The notes: generated by a model not told the origin, from the sequence alone. A stretch of 64,000 bases of DNA from Nonomuraea spiralis (GCF_014648435.1 NZ_BMRC01000022.1:1-64000); one strand, 5' to 3'; positions 8,705 through 17,162 are shown, counted from the first letter of the stretch. Made by a program: numbers and translations.

Positions 8705-9595
8705 ATGGCCGGGCACATCACGTACGACAAATGGGCGTCGGCGCGCGGCTCGCTCAAGGCGACCGGCGACCGGTTCGCGAAGCTGATCTCCATCGTCGAC
8801 CCCCACACCATGGCGACCGGGGAATGGACCGTCGCCGAGACCGCCGCCCACGTCGGCATGATCGCCACGCTCTACACCTCCACAGTGCGGCCGGGCGAGG
8901 TGCCGTCGCCGTTCCCGGGGCTGGAGGAGGCGATTCTCGGCGCCAACGTGGACACGGTGAGCACGCTCAACGAGCTGGCGTTCGGGCACTCCGCAGAACG
9001 CGACCCGCTGGTCCTGGCCGACCGGCTGCGCGACGACATCCGGGAGATCCTGCGCGTCACCGCCGACGTCGACCCGGCGACCCCCGTCCCGTGGCTCGGC
9101 GACGCGCGGGTGCCCATCGCGGGCGTGCTGGCCCACCTGGTGAACGAGTTGCTGCTGCACGGCTGGGACGTCGCCCGCGCGACCCGTACCCCATGGGCGT
9201 TGCCCGCGCGGGACGCCGGCCTGTTCTTCGACCTGTTCCTCGTCGGGATGATCAGGAACGACTACGGAAGCCTGATGGACACCGGCTCGCCCGCGCCGCG
9301 CCGCCGGATCGCCGTCGGGTTCCACTCCGCGCACACCGCGCCGGCGGCGCTGGTGCTCGACCACGGGCGGGTGTCGGTGGCCGAGGTGGACGCGGGAGTG
9401 GACGCGCACGTGCGGTTCGACCCGGCGACACTGAACCTCCTGCTGTTCGGCCGCGTCTCCAGGACGCGCGCCGCGCTCACCGGCAAACTCGCCGTCTGGG
9501 GGCGCCGTCCGTGGTTGCTGCCGGCTTTCCTGCGGTTCGTACGCCTGCCCACGACGACCCGCCCGCGCTCGCACACCGAGTCCGTACGGGTGTGA
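8705..9595 (+). CDS. maleylpyruvate isomerase / DinB-superfamily protein
   Basis: 296 aa from the ATG at 8705, behind GGAAGGGAGCGAAC. The N-terminal helical bundle has WTVAETAAHVG and LAHLVNELLLHGWDVARAT, where the three histidines form the metal site of mycothiol-dependent isomerase-like enzymes. The C-terminal domain (about 200-290) is SCP2-like: HVRFDPATLNLLLFGRVS. The reaction is unknown; mycothiol or another thiol is the likely cofactor by family. Confidence 0.75.
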   Translation: MAGHITYDKWASARGSLKATGDRFAKLISIVDPHTMATGEWTVAETAAHVGMIATLYTSTVRPGEVPSPFPGLEEAILGANVDTVSTLNELAFGHSAERDPLVLADRLRDDIREILRVTADVDPATPVPWLGDARVPIAGVLAHLVNELLLHGWDVARATRTPWALPARDAGLFFDLFLVGMIRNDYGSLMDTGSPAPRRRIAVGFHSAHTAPAALVLDHGRVSVAEVDAGVDAHVRFDPATLNLLLFGRVSRTRAALTGKLAVWGRRPWLLPAFLRFVRLPTTTRPRSHTESVRV

Positions 9596-9646
9596 AAAGC
9601 GAGGTTCGATCCCGAGTATCCCTCAAGGGGGCGCATACTGGAGGAG

Positions 9647-9874
9647 ATGAAGCGAGCTAGCGGCGATTCTCGTCGTCACCTGCCCACAAGTCCCTTCAAG
9701 CCGCCGCCTCCGGCCCCACCCGCCGAGCGGTTCGACATGCACGACCGGGTGAGCCACGACCGTTACGGCCTCGGGGTCGTCATCGGGGTGGAGGACGATG
9801 TCGCCGTACTGGTCGACTTCGGTTCACGGCAGGAGCGGATCCCGACACCGTTCAACAAGCTGTACAAGCTCTGA
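9647..9874 (+). CDS. small Tudor/SH3-like domain protein
   Basis: 75 aa, start preceded by GGAGG. After a proline-rich N-terminus (PPPPAPPAERF) comes MHDRVSHDRYGLGVVIGVED then a VDFGSRQERIP strand and NKLYKL. This resembles the C-terminal Tudor-like module of UvrD/PcrA helicases (DRVxHxxFGxGxV...VxFxxxxxK), which contacts RNA polymerase. The domain likeness is a motif comparison; function unknown. Confidence 0.65.
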   Translation: MKRASGDSRRHLPTSPFKPPPPAPPAERFDMHDRVSHDRYGLGVVIGVEDDVAVLVDFGSRQERIPTPFNKLYKL

Positions 9875-9887
9875 GAGGCCGATGGGA

Positions 9888-10937
9888 TCAGAACAGAATC
9901 GGTTTCCACCTGAACGCCGATCCCTGGCGTTCGACCAGGCCCAGGCCCGGGAAGGGCATGTGGTAGGCGTGCACCGGCAGGTGTTCGGCCGCCGCCCGTT
10001 CCAGGATCCGGCGGCGGCTGCGCACCGAGCGCTCGCCGTCCAGATCCCATGGGGTGCGCCACTCGGGGTGGCTGAGCTGGAGCCGGTCGTAGAAGGAGTC
10101 GCCCACGCAGAGCAGCCGCTCCCGTCCTGACTTCAGCAGGACGGCCATGTGCCCCGGCGTGTGACCGGCGGCGTTCACGGTGTGCACATGGGGCAGGATC
10201 TCGGTGTCGTACTCGACCGGGCGCAGCCGTTCGCCGAAGAGCCTGATCGCCTCCTGCGCCGGGCCGCGCTGCTCGCCGGGCGCCTGCGAGGCGGCGTCCG
10301 ACCAGTAGGCGATCTCCGCCGAGTGCGCGAACGCGGTCGCCTCGGGGAAGGTCGGACGGCCTGACCAGACGGCTCCGCGCGCGTGGTCCTCGTGCAGGTG
10401 GGTCAGGACGACGGCGGCCGGGTCGGCGGCCGTGAACCCGAGCGCGCGCAGCCCGGCGCCGAGCTGGCCGACCAGGGGTGAGATGTCCGGGCCGTAGCCG
10501 AGGAAGTTCCGGCCGAGGCCGGTGTCGATCACCGCGAGTCCGGCCGAGGTCTCCACGCACAGACAGTTGTAGCCGCAGGCCAGCGTGGTGCGCCCGTGCT
10601 CCTCGTGCTGCTCGGCCGCGCGCAGCTCGTCCTCCGGTACGCCGGCGTCGGGGGTGAAGAAGTCGGCCAGCGCGGGCTCCCACGGCGGTTCCATCTGGCC
10701 GTCGCTGATGAGGGCGCACGACAGCGTCCCGACGGAGAAGCTCCGGATGAGCTGCGCCGAGACGGGCCGCCCCGGCGGATGCGGACCGGTCATGGGGTCA
10801 CGACGGCCCATGGGGTCACGACGGCCCATGGGGTCACGACGGCCCATGGGGTCACGACGGCCCATGGGGTCACGACGGCCCATGGGGTCACGACGGCCCA
10901 TGGGGTCACGACGGCCCATGGGGTCACGATGGCTCAT
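9888..10937 (-). CDS. metallo-beta-lactamase-fold hydrolase with an N-terminal repeat
   Basis: The ordinary domain begins at the ATG at 10793 (301 aa): TLACGYNCLCVETSAGLAVI, THLHEDH (HxHxDH metal motif, 132-137), NAAGHTPGHMAVLL and VGDSF, the set of a binuclear zinc MBL hydrolase. The frame is open upstream through eight MGRRDP-type hexapeptides to an ATG at 10937 that overlaps the stop of the alkylsulfatase gene (ATGA), giving 349 aa. Coupled translation would favour 10937, but each repeat brings its own ATG, so several N-termini are possible. Substrate unknown. Confidence 0.85.
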   Translation of the reverse strand: MSHRDPMGRRDPMGRRDPMGRRDPMGRRDPMGRRDPMGRRDPMGRRDPMTGPHPPGRPVSAQLIRSFSVGTLSCALISDGQMEPPWEPALADFFTPDAGVPEDELRAAEQHEEHGRTTLACGYNCLCVETSAGLAVIDTGLGRNFLGYGPDISPLVGQLGAGLRALGFTAADPAAVVLTHLHEDHARGAVWSGRPTFPEATAFAHSAEIAYWSDAASQAPGEQRGPAQEAIRLFGERLRPVEYDTEILPHVHTVNAAGHTPGHMAVLLKSGRERLLCVGDSFYDRLQLSHPEWRTPWDLDGERSVRSRRRILERAAAEHLPVHAYHMPFPGLGLVERQGSAFRWKPILF

Positions 10938-10952
10938 GGGGTCACGATGGCG
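10791..10952. repeat. 18-bp tandem repeat, nine copies, spanning a coupled gene junction
   Basis: Seven identical copies of CATGGGGTCACGACGGCC (10791-10916) are followed by two variants differing in the last bases (10917-10934 and 10935-10952). On the coding strand each unit reads GTGACCCCATG. The rightmost copy encodes the alkylsulfatase C-terminus IVTP, and the others encode MGRRDP hexapeptides in frame with the downstream hydrolase. The array is a minisatellite with no spacers, not CRISPR. Confidence 0.97.
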
Positions 10953-12745
10953 AAGTCGCGGGTCGGTGAGTCGAGGATGGCGACCAGCCGCTGGAGGGCC
11001 GTGATGTCCCCCTCCCGCTCCACCCCCTCCACACCCTTCCCTGCCACCAGGCCGAGCAGCTGCGTACGGGTCAGGCGGAGCGTCAGGTCCACGGGCTCGT
11101 CCGGGGGGTTGAGCCGCTGGACCAGCACGCCGTTCGACAGGGTGGTGCGGTGCAGCTCCCCCAGGTCCGTCAGGTGCCAGTCGATGGACAGGCTCTCGTG
11201 CCACGCCTTGGGACCGTCCACGCGGATGGCGAGCGAGTCGAGGATCTGCTCCACGGTCAGGGCCGCGACCAGGTCCGGCGAGGTGGTGCTGAGCGGGGTC
11301 GGCACGATGCCGTCGGTCAGTTCCATCGCCCCCGTCAGGTACGCGTTGCGCCAGGTGGCGTTCTCGGCGCCGTGGCCCAGCCGGGTGTAGACCTCGGCCA
11401 GCAGGTCCCTGGCGGCCTTGTTGCCCTCGTCGGCGAAGACCGCGTGGTTGAGGAGCTGGGCGGCGAAGCGCAGGTCGTTCTCCTCGACGTACCTCCTGGC
11501 GAAGGCCACGACGGCCGCGCCGCCGCCCATGCACTCGACGTAGCGGATGGCGCTTTCCCTGGGCGGGTGTTCCCACAGGTGGGCGGGGTTGCCGTCGTAC
11601 CAGCCGAGGTAGCGCTGGTAGATGGCTTTGACGTTGTGGTTGACCGAGCCGTAGTAGCCGTGGGTGTGCCAGGCCCGTTCGAGGGCGGGTGGGACGCGGA
11701 GGTGTTCGGCGATCTCGGGGCCGGTGAGGCCCTTGTTGAGGAGGCGGAGGGTCTGGTCGTGGAGGTAGGCGTACAGGTCGCGTTGCTCGGTGAGGAAGGC
11801 CGTGAGCTGGGCGGTGCCCCAGGTGGGCCAGTGGTGGGAGGCGAAGACGACGTCGGCGTGGGCGGCGAGGTGGTCGATGGTCTCGGTGAGGTAGCGCGCC
11901 CATCGGTGGGCGTCGCGGACGGGGGCGCCGCGCAGGGTGAGGATGTTGTGGAGGTTGTGGGTGGCGTTCTCGGCCATGCAGAGGGCCCTGTGGTCGGGGA
12001 AGAGCATGTTCATCTCGGCGGGGGCTTCGGTGTCGGGGGTGAGCTGGAAGACGATGCGGATGCCGTCGATGGTCTCTTCCTGACCCGTGTGAGTGATGTG
12101 GACGGTGGGCGGGATGAGGGAGACGGTTCCGCTGGAGGTGGTCATGCCGAGGCCGCAGCCGAGCTGGCCGCCGGGGGTCGGTGGGAGGGTTTGGCCGTAC
12201 ATGTACGTGGCGCGGCGGTTCATGGCGGGTCCGGCGTGGATGTTCTCGGAGATTGCGTGGTCCATGAATCCGGCGGGCGCGAGGATGGGGACGTCGCCGG
12301 TGGTGACGCCGCGTACGCCGCCGAAGTGGTCGACGTGGGTGTGGGTGTAGATGACGGCGGTGACGGGCCGGGGTCCGCGGTGGGCGCGGTAGAGGCTGAG
12401 TGCGGCGGCGGCGCATTCGGTGGAGATGAGGGGGTCGATGATGACGACGCCGGTGTCGCCCTCGATGAGGGTCATGTTGGACAGGTCGAGGCCGCGGATC
12501 TGGTAGATGCCGTCGGTGACCTGGTAGAGGCCCTGTTTGACGCAGAGCTGGGCTTGCCGCCAGAGGCTGGGATGGGCGGTGTCGGGGCATTCGGCGTCGA
12601 GGAAGGTGTAGGCGTCGTTGTCCCAGACGACCTTGCCGTTCCGCGACGTGACCACGCCGGGGGTCAGCTTCGCGATGAAGCCACGATCCGCGTCCTCGAA
12701 GTCACCCGTGTCATGAAATGGAAGGTCTGCCATGTCTGCTCGCAT
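10934..12745 (-). CDS. alkyl sulfatase (SdsA/BDS1-like MBL-fold)
   Basis: About 603 aa from the ATG at 12745 (the ATG at 12733 is an alternative); an open frame to 12883 overlaps the divergent HAD gene and is unlikely. It has an N-terminal MBL domain with THTHVDHFGG (H135, H137, D139, H140), the helical dimerisation region (GYYGSVNHNVKAIYQRYLGWYDGNP) and a C-terminal SCP2-like domain. SdsA1-type enzymes hydrolyse alkyl sulfate esters such as dodecyl sulfate. No signal peptide is evident, so the protein is probably cytoplasmic. The stop lies inside the 18-bp repeat array. Confidence 0.9.
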   Translation of the reverse strand: MRADMADLPFHDTGDFEDADRGFIAKLTPGVVTSRNGKVVWDNDAYTFLDAECPDTAHPSLWRQAQLCVKQGLYQVTDGIYQIRGLDLSNMTLIEGDTGVVIIDPLISTECAAAALSLYRAHRGPRPVTAVIYTHTHVDHFGGVRGVTTGDVPILAPAGFMDHAISENIHAGPAMNRRATYMYGQTLPPTPGGQLGCGLGMTTSSGTVSLIPPTVHITHTGQEETIDGIRIVFQLTPDTEAPAEMNMLFPDHRALCMAENATHNLHNILTLRGAPVRDAHRWARYLTETIDHLAAHADVVFASHHWPTWGTAQLTAFLTEQRDLYAYLHDQTLRLLNKGLTGPEIAEHLRVPPALERAWHTHGYYGSVNHNVKAIYQRYLGWYDGNPAHLWEHPPRESAIRYVECMGGGAAVVAFARRYVEENDLRFAAQLLNHAVFADEGNKAARDLLAEVYTRLGHGAENATWRNAYLTGAMELTDGIVPTPLSTTSPDLVAALTVEQILDSLAIRVDGPKAWHESLSIDWHLTDLGELHRTTLSNGVLVQRLNPPDEPVDLTLRLTRTQLLGLVAGKGVEGVEREGDITALQRLVAILDSPTRDFAIVTP

Positions 12746-12881
12746 GCCCCCGATCGGGAAGTCGTAGCTCAACAACCAGCCCCAATAGCATGAAACTCGG
12801 GCAATAAGGGCAGGGCGGGGCGGCGTACCGGCTTCGGCGGTGTGATTGGGTGGTTCCAGTCCGATCGTGCTGGGGGTGGTC

Positions 12882-13520
12882 ATGGAAGCGTGCGTGTTCG
12901 ACCTCGACGGCGTACTCGTCGACTCCGAACCCGTCTGGGAGCAGGTGCGGCGCGCCTACGTCGCCGACCACGGCGGCACCTGGCAGCCCGACACGCAGTC
13001 CAGGCTCATGGGCATGAGCACCGGCGAGGGGGCGGCCTACCTGCGCGAGCTGGGGGTGCGCCTGACGCCCGACGAGATCGCCGAAAGCGTGATCGACCAG
13101 ATGGCCGAGCGCTACCAGGACGGCGTGCCGCTGCTGCCGGGGGCGCGCGAGGCCGTGCAGCGGCTGGCCGCCCGGTTCACGCTCGGCCTGGCCAGCTCGT
13201 CGCCGCGGCGGCTGATCGACGTGGTGCTGGACGCGTCCGAGCTGCGCGAGTACTTCGTGACCACGGTCTCCACCGAGGAGGTCGCGCGCGGCAAGCCCGC
13301 CCCCGACGGTTACCTGGAGGCGGCCAGGCGGCTGGAGATCTACCCGAAGGACTGCGTGGCGGTCGAGGACTCCAGCAACGGGCTGCGCTCGGCGCACGCG
13401 GCCGGCATGCGGGTGATCGCCGTGCCGCACGCGGACTACCCGCCCGACGACGACGCCCTCGCCATCGCCTGGCGCGTGCTCCCCGACCTCGACGCCCTCA
13501 CCGTCGAGCTGCTGACGTGA
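12882..13520 (+). CDS. HAD-superfamily phosphatase (beta-phosphoglucomutase-like subfamily)
   Basis: 212 aa; start at 12882 follows GGGGGTGG. Motif I is FDLDGVLVDSE (nucleophile Asp), motif II is LASSS, motif III is the lysine in RGKPAPDGY, and motif IV is VEDSSNG. The cap lies between motifs I and II. Enzymes of this subfamily act on sugar or nucleotide phosphates. Adjacency to a PRPP synthetase hints at pentose phosphate metabolism, but this is inference. The stop overlaps the next start as GTGA. Confidence 0.9.
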   Translation: MEACVFDLDGVLVDSEPVWEQVRRAYVADHGGTWQPDTQSRLMGMSTGEGAAYLRELGVRLTPDEIAESVIDQMAERYQDGVPLLPGAREAVQRLAARFTLGLASSSPRRLIDVVLDASELREYFVTTVSTEEVARGKPAPDGYLEAARRLEIYPKDCVAVEDSSNGLRSAHAAGMRVIAVPHADYPPDDDALAIAWRVLPDLDALTVELLT

Positions 13521-13580
13521 CATCCCAAAAAGGCCCAGACGTGACGACCCGTGAAAGCCCAGACGTGACGGCCCGCGAAG
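13509..13580. repeat. 24-bp tandem repeat, three copies, across the HAD/GNAT junction
   Basis: Units at 13509-13532 (diverged), 13533-13556 and 13557-13580 share GACGTGAC at the same offset. The first GACGTGAC is the stop/start overlap itself. Each later copy repeats an in-frame GTG (13541, 13565), so the GNAT protein gains VTxxxxPD octapeptides at its N-terminus. Confidence 0.9.
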
Positions 13581-14032
13581 GCGGCGGTGTGGCGGTCCGC
13601 CTTCGGACGCCGGCCGATCTCGACGCCTGCGCCGAGGCCCTGGCCCTGGTGCACGCCGCCGACCGCTACCCCGTCGACTGGCCGGGCGACCCCCAAGGCT
13701 GGCTGACGCCCCACGGCCTCCTGCGCGCCTGGGTGGCGTACGAGGACGGCCGGGTGCTCGGCCACGTGGGCCTGGCCGACACTCCCGAGGGCCCGGAGGT
13801 CACACGGCTCTTCGTCGCGCCCGCCGCGAGGGGCCGCGGGCTGGCCCCGCGCCTGCTCGCCACCGTACGCGAGGCCGCCGGCACGCCCGTGCTCCTGGAG
13901 GTCTCCCACGAGGGCCGGGCCGCCATCGCGCTCTACGAGCGGCTGGGCTGGCGCCGCGTCCGCAGCAGCCGCGCACGATGGCTCAACGCCGCCGGCGAAC
14001 CCGCTCTCCTTCACCACTATGTGAGCCCGTGA
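13517..14032 (+). CDS. GNAT-family N-acetyltransferase
   Basis: 171 aa from the coupled GTG at 13517; starts at 13541 or 13565 would be 163 or 155 aa. The core begins near VAVRLRTPADLDAC. The acetyl-CoA loop is VAPAARGRGLAPRLL (motif A, R/QxxGxG/A type), followed by AIALYERLGWRRV (motif B). Substrate unknown. It lies between the HAD phosphatase and the PRPP synthetase on one transcript by spacing. Confidence 0.88.
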   Translation: MTSQKGPDVTTRESPDVTAREGGGVAVRLRTPADLDACAEALALVHAADRYPVDWPGDPQGWLTPHGLLRAWVAYEDGRVLGHVGLADTPEGPEVTRLFVAPAARGRGLAPRLLATVREAAGTPVLLEVSHEGRAAIALYERLGWRRVRSSRARWLNAAGEPALLHHYVSP

Positions 14033-14050
14033 AGCTATCCTTTGTGAATC

Positions 14051-14989
14051 GTGCGAGACATCACGGTCTTCAGTGGAACTGCCCACCCCGAGCTCGCCGA
14101 GGAGATCTGCTCCCACCTCGGCACGAAGCTCCATCCCGTCAAGGTCGACCGCTTCGCCAACGATGCGCTTGAAGTGCAGCTCCAGGCCAATTGCCGGGAG
14201 CGTGACGTGTTCCTCATCCAACCCTTGGTGCCGCCGACCCAGGAGAACCTGGTCGAGCTGCTGCTCATGATCGACGCGGCCCGCGGCGCCTCCGCGGCCA
14301 GGACGACCGTCGTCCTGCCGCACTACGCCTACGCCCGTTCGGACAAGAAGGACGCGCCGCGCATCTCCATCGGCGGGCGGCTGGTCGCCGACCTGATGGT
14401 GGCCGCGGGCGCCAACCGCGTACTGGCCATGACGCTGCATTCGCCGCAGGTGCACGGCTTCTTCAGCGTCCCCGTCGACCACCTGCACGCGCTGCGCGAG
14501 CTGGCCGCGCACTTCCGCCGCTACGACCTGTCGAACACCGTCGTCGTCTCCCCCGATCTGGGCAACGCCAAGGAGGCCGCGCACTTCGCCCGGCTGCTCG
14601 GCACCGGCGTCGCCATGGGCGCCAAACAACGTTTCCCCGACGACCGCGTGGTGATCAGCTCGGTCATCGGCGAGGTGGCGGGCAAGGACGTGATCATCCT
14701 CGACGACGAGATCGCCAAGGGCAGCACGGTCGTCGAGCTGCTCGGCCGCCTGCGCGAGCAGGGCGTGAACTCCGTCCGCCTGGCCTGTACGCACGGGCTG
14801 TTCGCGGGCGGGGCGATCGAGCGGCTGAGCGCGTTCCCGGAGGTCATGGAGATCGTCTGCACGAACACCGTGCCCCCGCCCAAGCCCAGTGACAAACTGA
14901 CCGTGTTGTCGATCGCCCCGGCGCTGGCCGAGGCGATGCGGCGGATCCACGACGGCGAGTCGGTGAGCGCGCTGTTCGGCACATCCTGA
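14051..14989 (+). CDS. prs: ribose-phosphate diphosphokinase (PRPP synthetase), divergent paralogue
   Basis: 312 aa, GTG start. It converts ribose 5-phosphate and ATP to PRPP. Recognisable features are VFSGTAHPELAEEI, the ATP-binding region PHYAYARSDKKDAPRISIG, TLHSPQVHGFF with the catalytic histidine, and the flexible loop VVVSPDLGNAKEAAHFA. The PRPP/ribose-5-phosphate loop reads ILDDEIAKGST rather than the usual DDxxxTGGT. No glmU neighbour is present, which normally accompanies the housekeeping actinobacterial prs, so this is probably a second copy. Confidence 0.9.
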   Translation: MRDITVFSGTAHPELAEEICSHLGTKLHPVKVDRFANDALEVQLQANCRERDVFLIQPLVPPTQENLVELLLMIDAARGASAARTTVVLPHYAYARSDKKDAPRISIGGRLVADLMVAAGANRVLAMTLHSPQVHGFFSVPVDHLHALRELAAHFRRYDLSNTVVVSPDLGNAKEAAHFARLLGTGVAMGAKQRFPDDRVVISSVIGEVAGKDVIILDDEIAKGSTVVELLGRLREQGVNSVRLACTHGLFAGGAIERLSAFPEVMEIVCTNTVPPPKPSDKLTVLSIAPALAEAMRRIHDGESVSALFGTS

Positions 14990-15042
14990 CGGCCTGCCCG
15001 GTGATCTTCCGGGACGGCCGGGAATGGATCATAGTGGACATC

Positions 15043-15789
15043 ATGCATGCGGCCACAGACGTCCTGCTCCGGCGGTTCCGTGATGGTGTGGGCGAGGTCG
15101 TGCCCCTGGTCGCCCTGTGGGCGCACGGCTCACTGGGCGCGGGTGACTACCAGCCCGGGCGCAGCGACCTCGACCTGATCGCGATCGTCGAGACACCGGT
15201 CACGATGGAGCAATGGCGCCGGATCAAGGGGCTGCACCGGGGGCTCGGCCTGCCGCTCGCCGACCTGCTCCACTGCTCCTACATGTCCCTGGAGGAGCTG
15301 GCGGACCTGCCGGCCGAGCACGTCACGTGGGCCCACGAGCAGATCTTCCGCCGCCAGGTCACCGCCGTGACCCGCCGCGAGCTGCACACGGCCCCTCTCG
15401 TGCTGGCCGGGCCGCCGCCCGCCGAGTTACTGCCGCCGGTCTCCGACGCCGAGCTGGCCGACTTCGTCCGTACGGACCTGCGTCTGTTCTGGCTGGACAA
15501 GACCATGGGACGCCGGCGCTGGCTGCGGGACGTCTGGGTGGACCTCGGCCTGCTGACCGTCGCGCGGGCCTCGGTCACGCTGCGGGAGAACCGGTTGATC
15601 ACCAAGCGCGAGGCGCTCGACGTGCTGGCCGGGATGGGCGCGCCGGAGGTCGTGCTGGCCGACGTACAGGCCCGCCGGTACGGCACCCCACGGCCGGTCC
15701 TGAGCCGGTTCAGGAGGGGCCGGCTGACGCGGGCCTTCGTCAGGTCCGCGATCGGGAAGACGCTGGCGGAGAGCCGCGACGACGCCTGA
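15043..15789 (+). CDS. nucleotidyltransferase (aminoglycoside adenylyltransferase-like fold)
   Basis: About 248 aa from the ATG at 15043. The signature WAHGSLGAGDYQPGRSDLDLIAI is the GSxxxG...SDxDL nucleotide-transfer site with two metal-binding aspartates. The C-terminal helical domain (RLFWLDKTMGRRRWLRDVW, TKREALDVLAGMGAPEVV) resembles ANT(3'')-type enzymes. Whether it modifies an antibiotic or a housekeeping substrate cannot be told. It follows the PRPP synthetase on the same strand. Confidence 0.75.
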   Translation: MHAATDVLLRRFRDGVGEVVPLVALWAHGSLGAGDYQPGRSDLDLIAIVETPVTMEQWRRIKGLHRGLGLPLADLLHCSYMSLEELADLPAEHVTWAHEQIFRRQVTAVTRRELHTAPLVLAGPPPAELLPPVSDAELADFVRTDLRLFWLDKTMGRRRWLRDVWVDLGLLTVARASVTLRENRLITKREALDVLAGMGAPEVVLADVQARRYGTPRPVLSRFRRGRLTRAFVRSAIGKTLAESRDDA

Positions 15790-15890
15790 CGGCGGCGGTG
15801 TCTCAGTGGGCAGGACGGCGGCCCTCACGGTCGGTGGCCGGGGATAGTCTTGGGCCCGACTTACCACCCGTACCGGGGAAAGGGCGGCAT

Positions 15891-16529
15891 ATGGCGGAGA
15901 TCAGGCAGTCCTATCTGGTGGCCGCGACGTCGGCGGTCTCGCTCCTGCGCGACCCGGCCGTACGGACGGCGTGGGACAAGCCGAGCGCGCTGACCGAGTT
16001 CAGTGTCGCGGGCCTGGCCGGGCATCTGGCCCACCAGATCGTCCGGGTCATCGACGTGCTCGACTGCGGCGAGAGGGCCGACGAGCCGATCCCGCTCATC
16101 GAGCACTACACGAGGTCGCCGTGGGTTCAGGCGGGCCTCGACCACGAGAGCAACGTGAGCGTCCGGGTGGGCGGGCAGGCCGCCGCCGCCGACGGTCACG
16201 CCGCGCTCGTCGAGCGTACGCAGGCGCTGCTCGACCGGCTGCTGACCGAGCTGCCCGCCGAGCCCGAGGACCGGGTCGTACGGCTGCCGTGGGCGGCCTG
16301 GTCGCTGCGGCTCGACGACTTCCTGCTCACCAGGGTGATGGAGCTGGTCGTGCACTCCGACGACCTGGCCGCGAGCGTGGGCATCGGCACCCCCGAGCTG
16401 CCGCCGTCGATCAACGAGCCCGTGGTGGAGCTGCTGGCCCGCCTGGCGGTCCACCGACACGGCGCGACGGCGGTCATCCGCACCCTGAGCAGGGCCGAGC
16501 GGGCCCCCGCCACGATAAGCGCCTTCTGA
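15891..16529 (+). CDS. maleylpyruvate isomerase family protein
   Basis: 212 aa from the ATG at 15891 with GGGGAAAGGGCGG upstream. It shows the DinB-like helical bundle: TEFSVAGLAGHLAHQIVRVIDVL near the N-terminus and LTRVMELVVHSDDLAASVG in the second half, containing the metal-site histidines of mycothiol-dependent enzymes. It lacks the SCP2-like C-terminal domain present in the paralogue at 8705. Specific activity unknown. Confidence 0.75.
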   Translation: MAEIRQSYLVAATSAVSLLRDPAVRTAWDKPSALTEFSVAGLAGHLAHQIVRVIDVLDCGERADEPIPLIEHYTRSPWVQAGLDHESNVSVRVGGQAAAADGHAALVERTQALLDRLLTELPAEPEDRVVRLPWAAWSLRLDDFLLTRVMELVVHSDDLAASVGIGTPELPPSINEPVVELLARLAVHRHGATAVIRTLSRAERAPATISAF

Positions 16530-16551
16530 GGCCCCCGCGGCGGGCCGTACG

Positions 16552-17124
16552 CTACGACCCGCCGCCCACCAGGCGCAGGGCCTCGGCGACCTCGTGCCCC
16601 GACAACGCGCTGTCCGGGTCGAGCAGCCATTGCGCCAGGAACCCGGTCAGCATGGCCTGGTACAACGAGCCCACCAGCCGGGCCCGCTCCGGGTCCGTCT
16701 CCGCCCGTACGTCCTGGAACAGCTCGGCGAGCCCCAGGCGCGCCTCCTTGATGGCCGGTACGAGCTGCTCCCGCATCTCGGGCAGGTGATCGATCTGCCC
16801 GAGCAGCTCCAACTGGGTGATCCAGAGCGGCCGCAGCCGGGCGAACGAGTCCACCACGCCGTCCCAGCCCGCCGCGAACCGCTCCAGCGGTGAGGCGTCG
16901 GCCTTGACGTCGGCGGTGAGGATGCGCCCCAGATCGTCGCCCCACTCCTTCATCACCTCGAACAGCGCCTCGTTCATCAGCGCGTCCTTCGACTTGAAGT
17001 GGTAGCCGATGCCCGCGAGGCTCACGCCCGACGCGGTGGCGATGTCGCGCGCGGTGGTACGCGAGTAGCCCTTCTCCATCAGGCACCGCTTGGCTCCGGC
17101 CAGCAGATCTTCCCTGTTTCCCAT
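16552..17124 (-). CDS. TetR-family transcriptional regulator
   Basis: 190 aa. The helix-turn-helix is at about residues 22-45 (TTARDIATASGVSLAGIGYHF), followed by a ligand-binding domain with no specific signature. It is transcribed divergently from the FAD monooxygenase at 17198, the classic arrangement for a repressor of that gene. The 73-bp gap holds a candidate operator (17163-17174). Confidence 0.9.
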   Translation of the reverse strand: MGNREDLLAGAKRCLMEKGYSRTTARDIATASGVSLAGIGYHFKSKDALMNEALFEVMKEWGDDLGRILTADVKADASPLERFAAGWDGVVDSFARLRPLWITQLELLGQIDHLPEMREQLVPAIKEARLGLAELFQDVRAETDPERARLVGSLYQAMLTGFLAQWLLDPDSALSGHEVAEALRLVGGGS

Positions 17125-17162
17125 GCCCAGACAGTAACACAGGCGTCTTAGATATTCGTCCT

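Noticed and set aside
10791..10952. CRISPR-like array
   Set aside because: Units are contiguous 18-mers with no spacers and lie within coding sequence.
9888..12590. Single 900-residue open frame fusing the MBL hydrolase to a long N-terminal region
   Set aside because: The part right of 10937 is the shadow of the alkylsulfatase gene in another frame (arginine/proline/histidine-rich). Only the part from 10937 leftward encodes the hydrolase.
11150..12793. 547-residue plus-strand open frame
   Set aside because: It is antisense to the alkylsulfatase, is composed mostly of Gly/Val/Asp/Glu runs and has no motifs; a codon-bias shadow.
15001..15042. Upstream GTG start for the nucleotidyltransferase
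   Set aside because: The extension (MIFRDGREWIIVDI) lies in the likely promoter/leader region; the ATG at 15043 fits the family length better.
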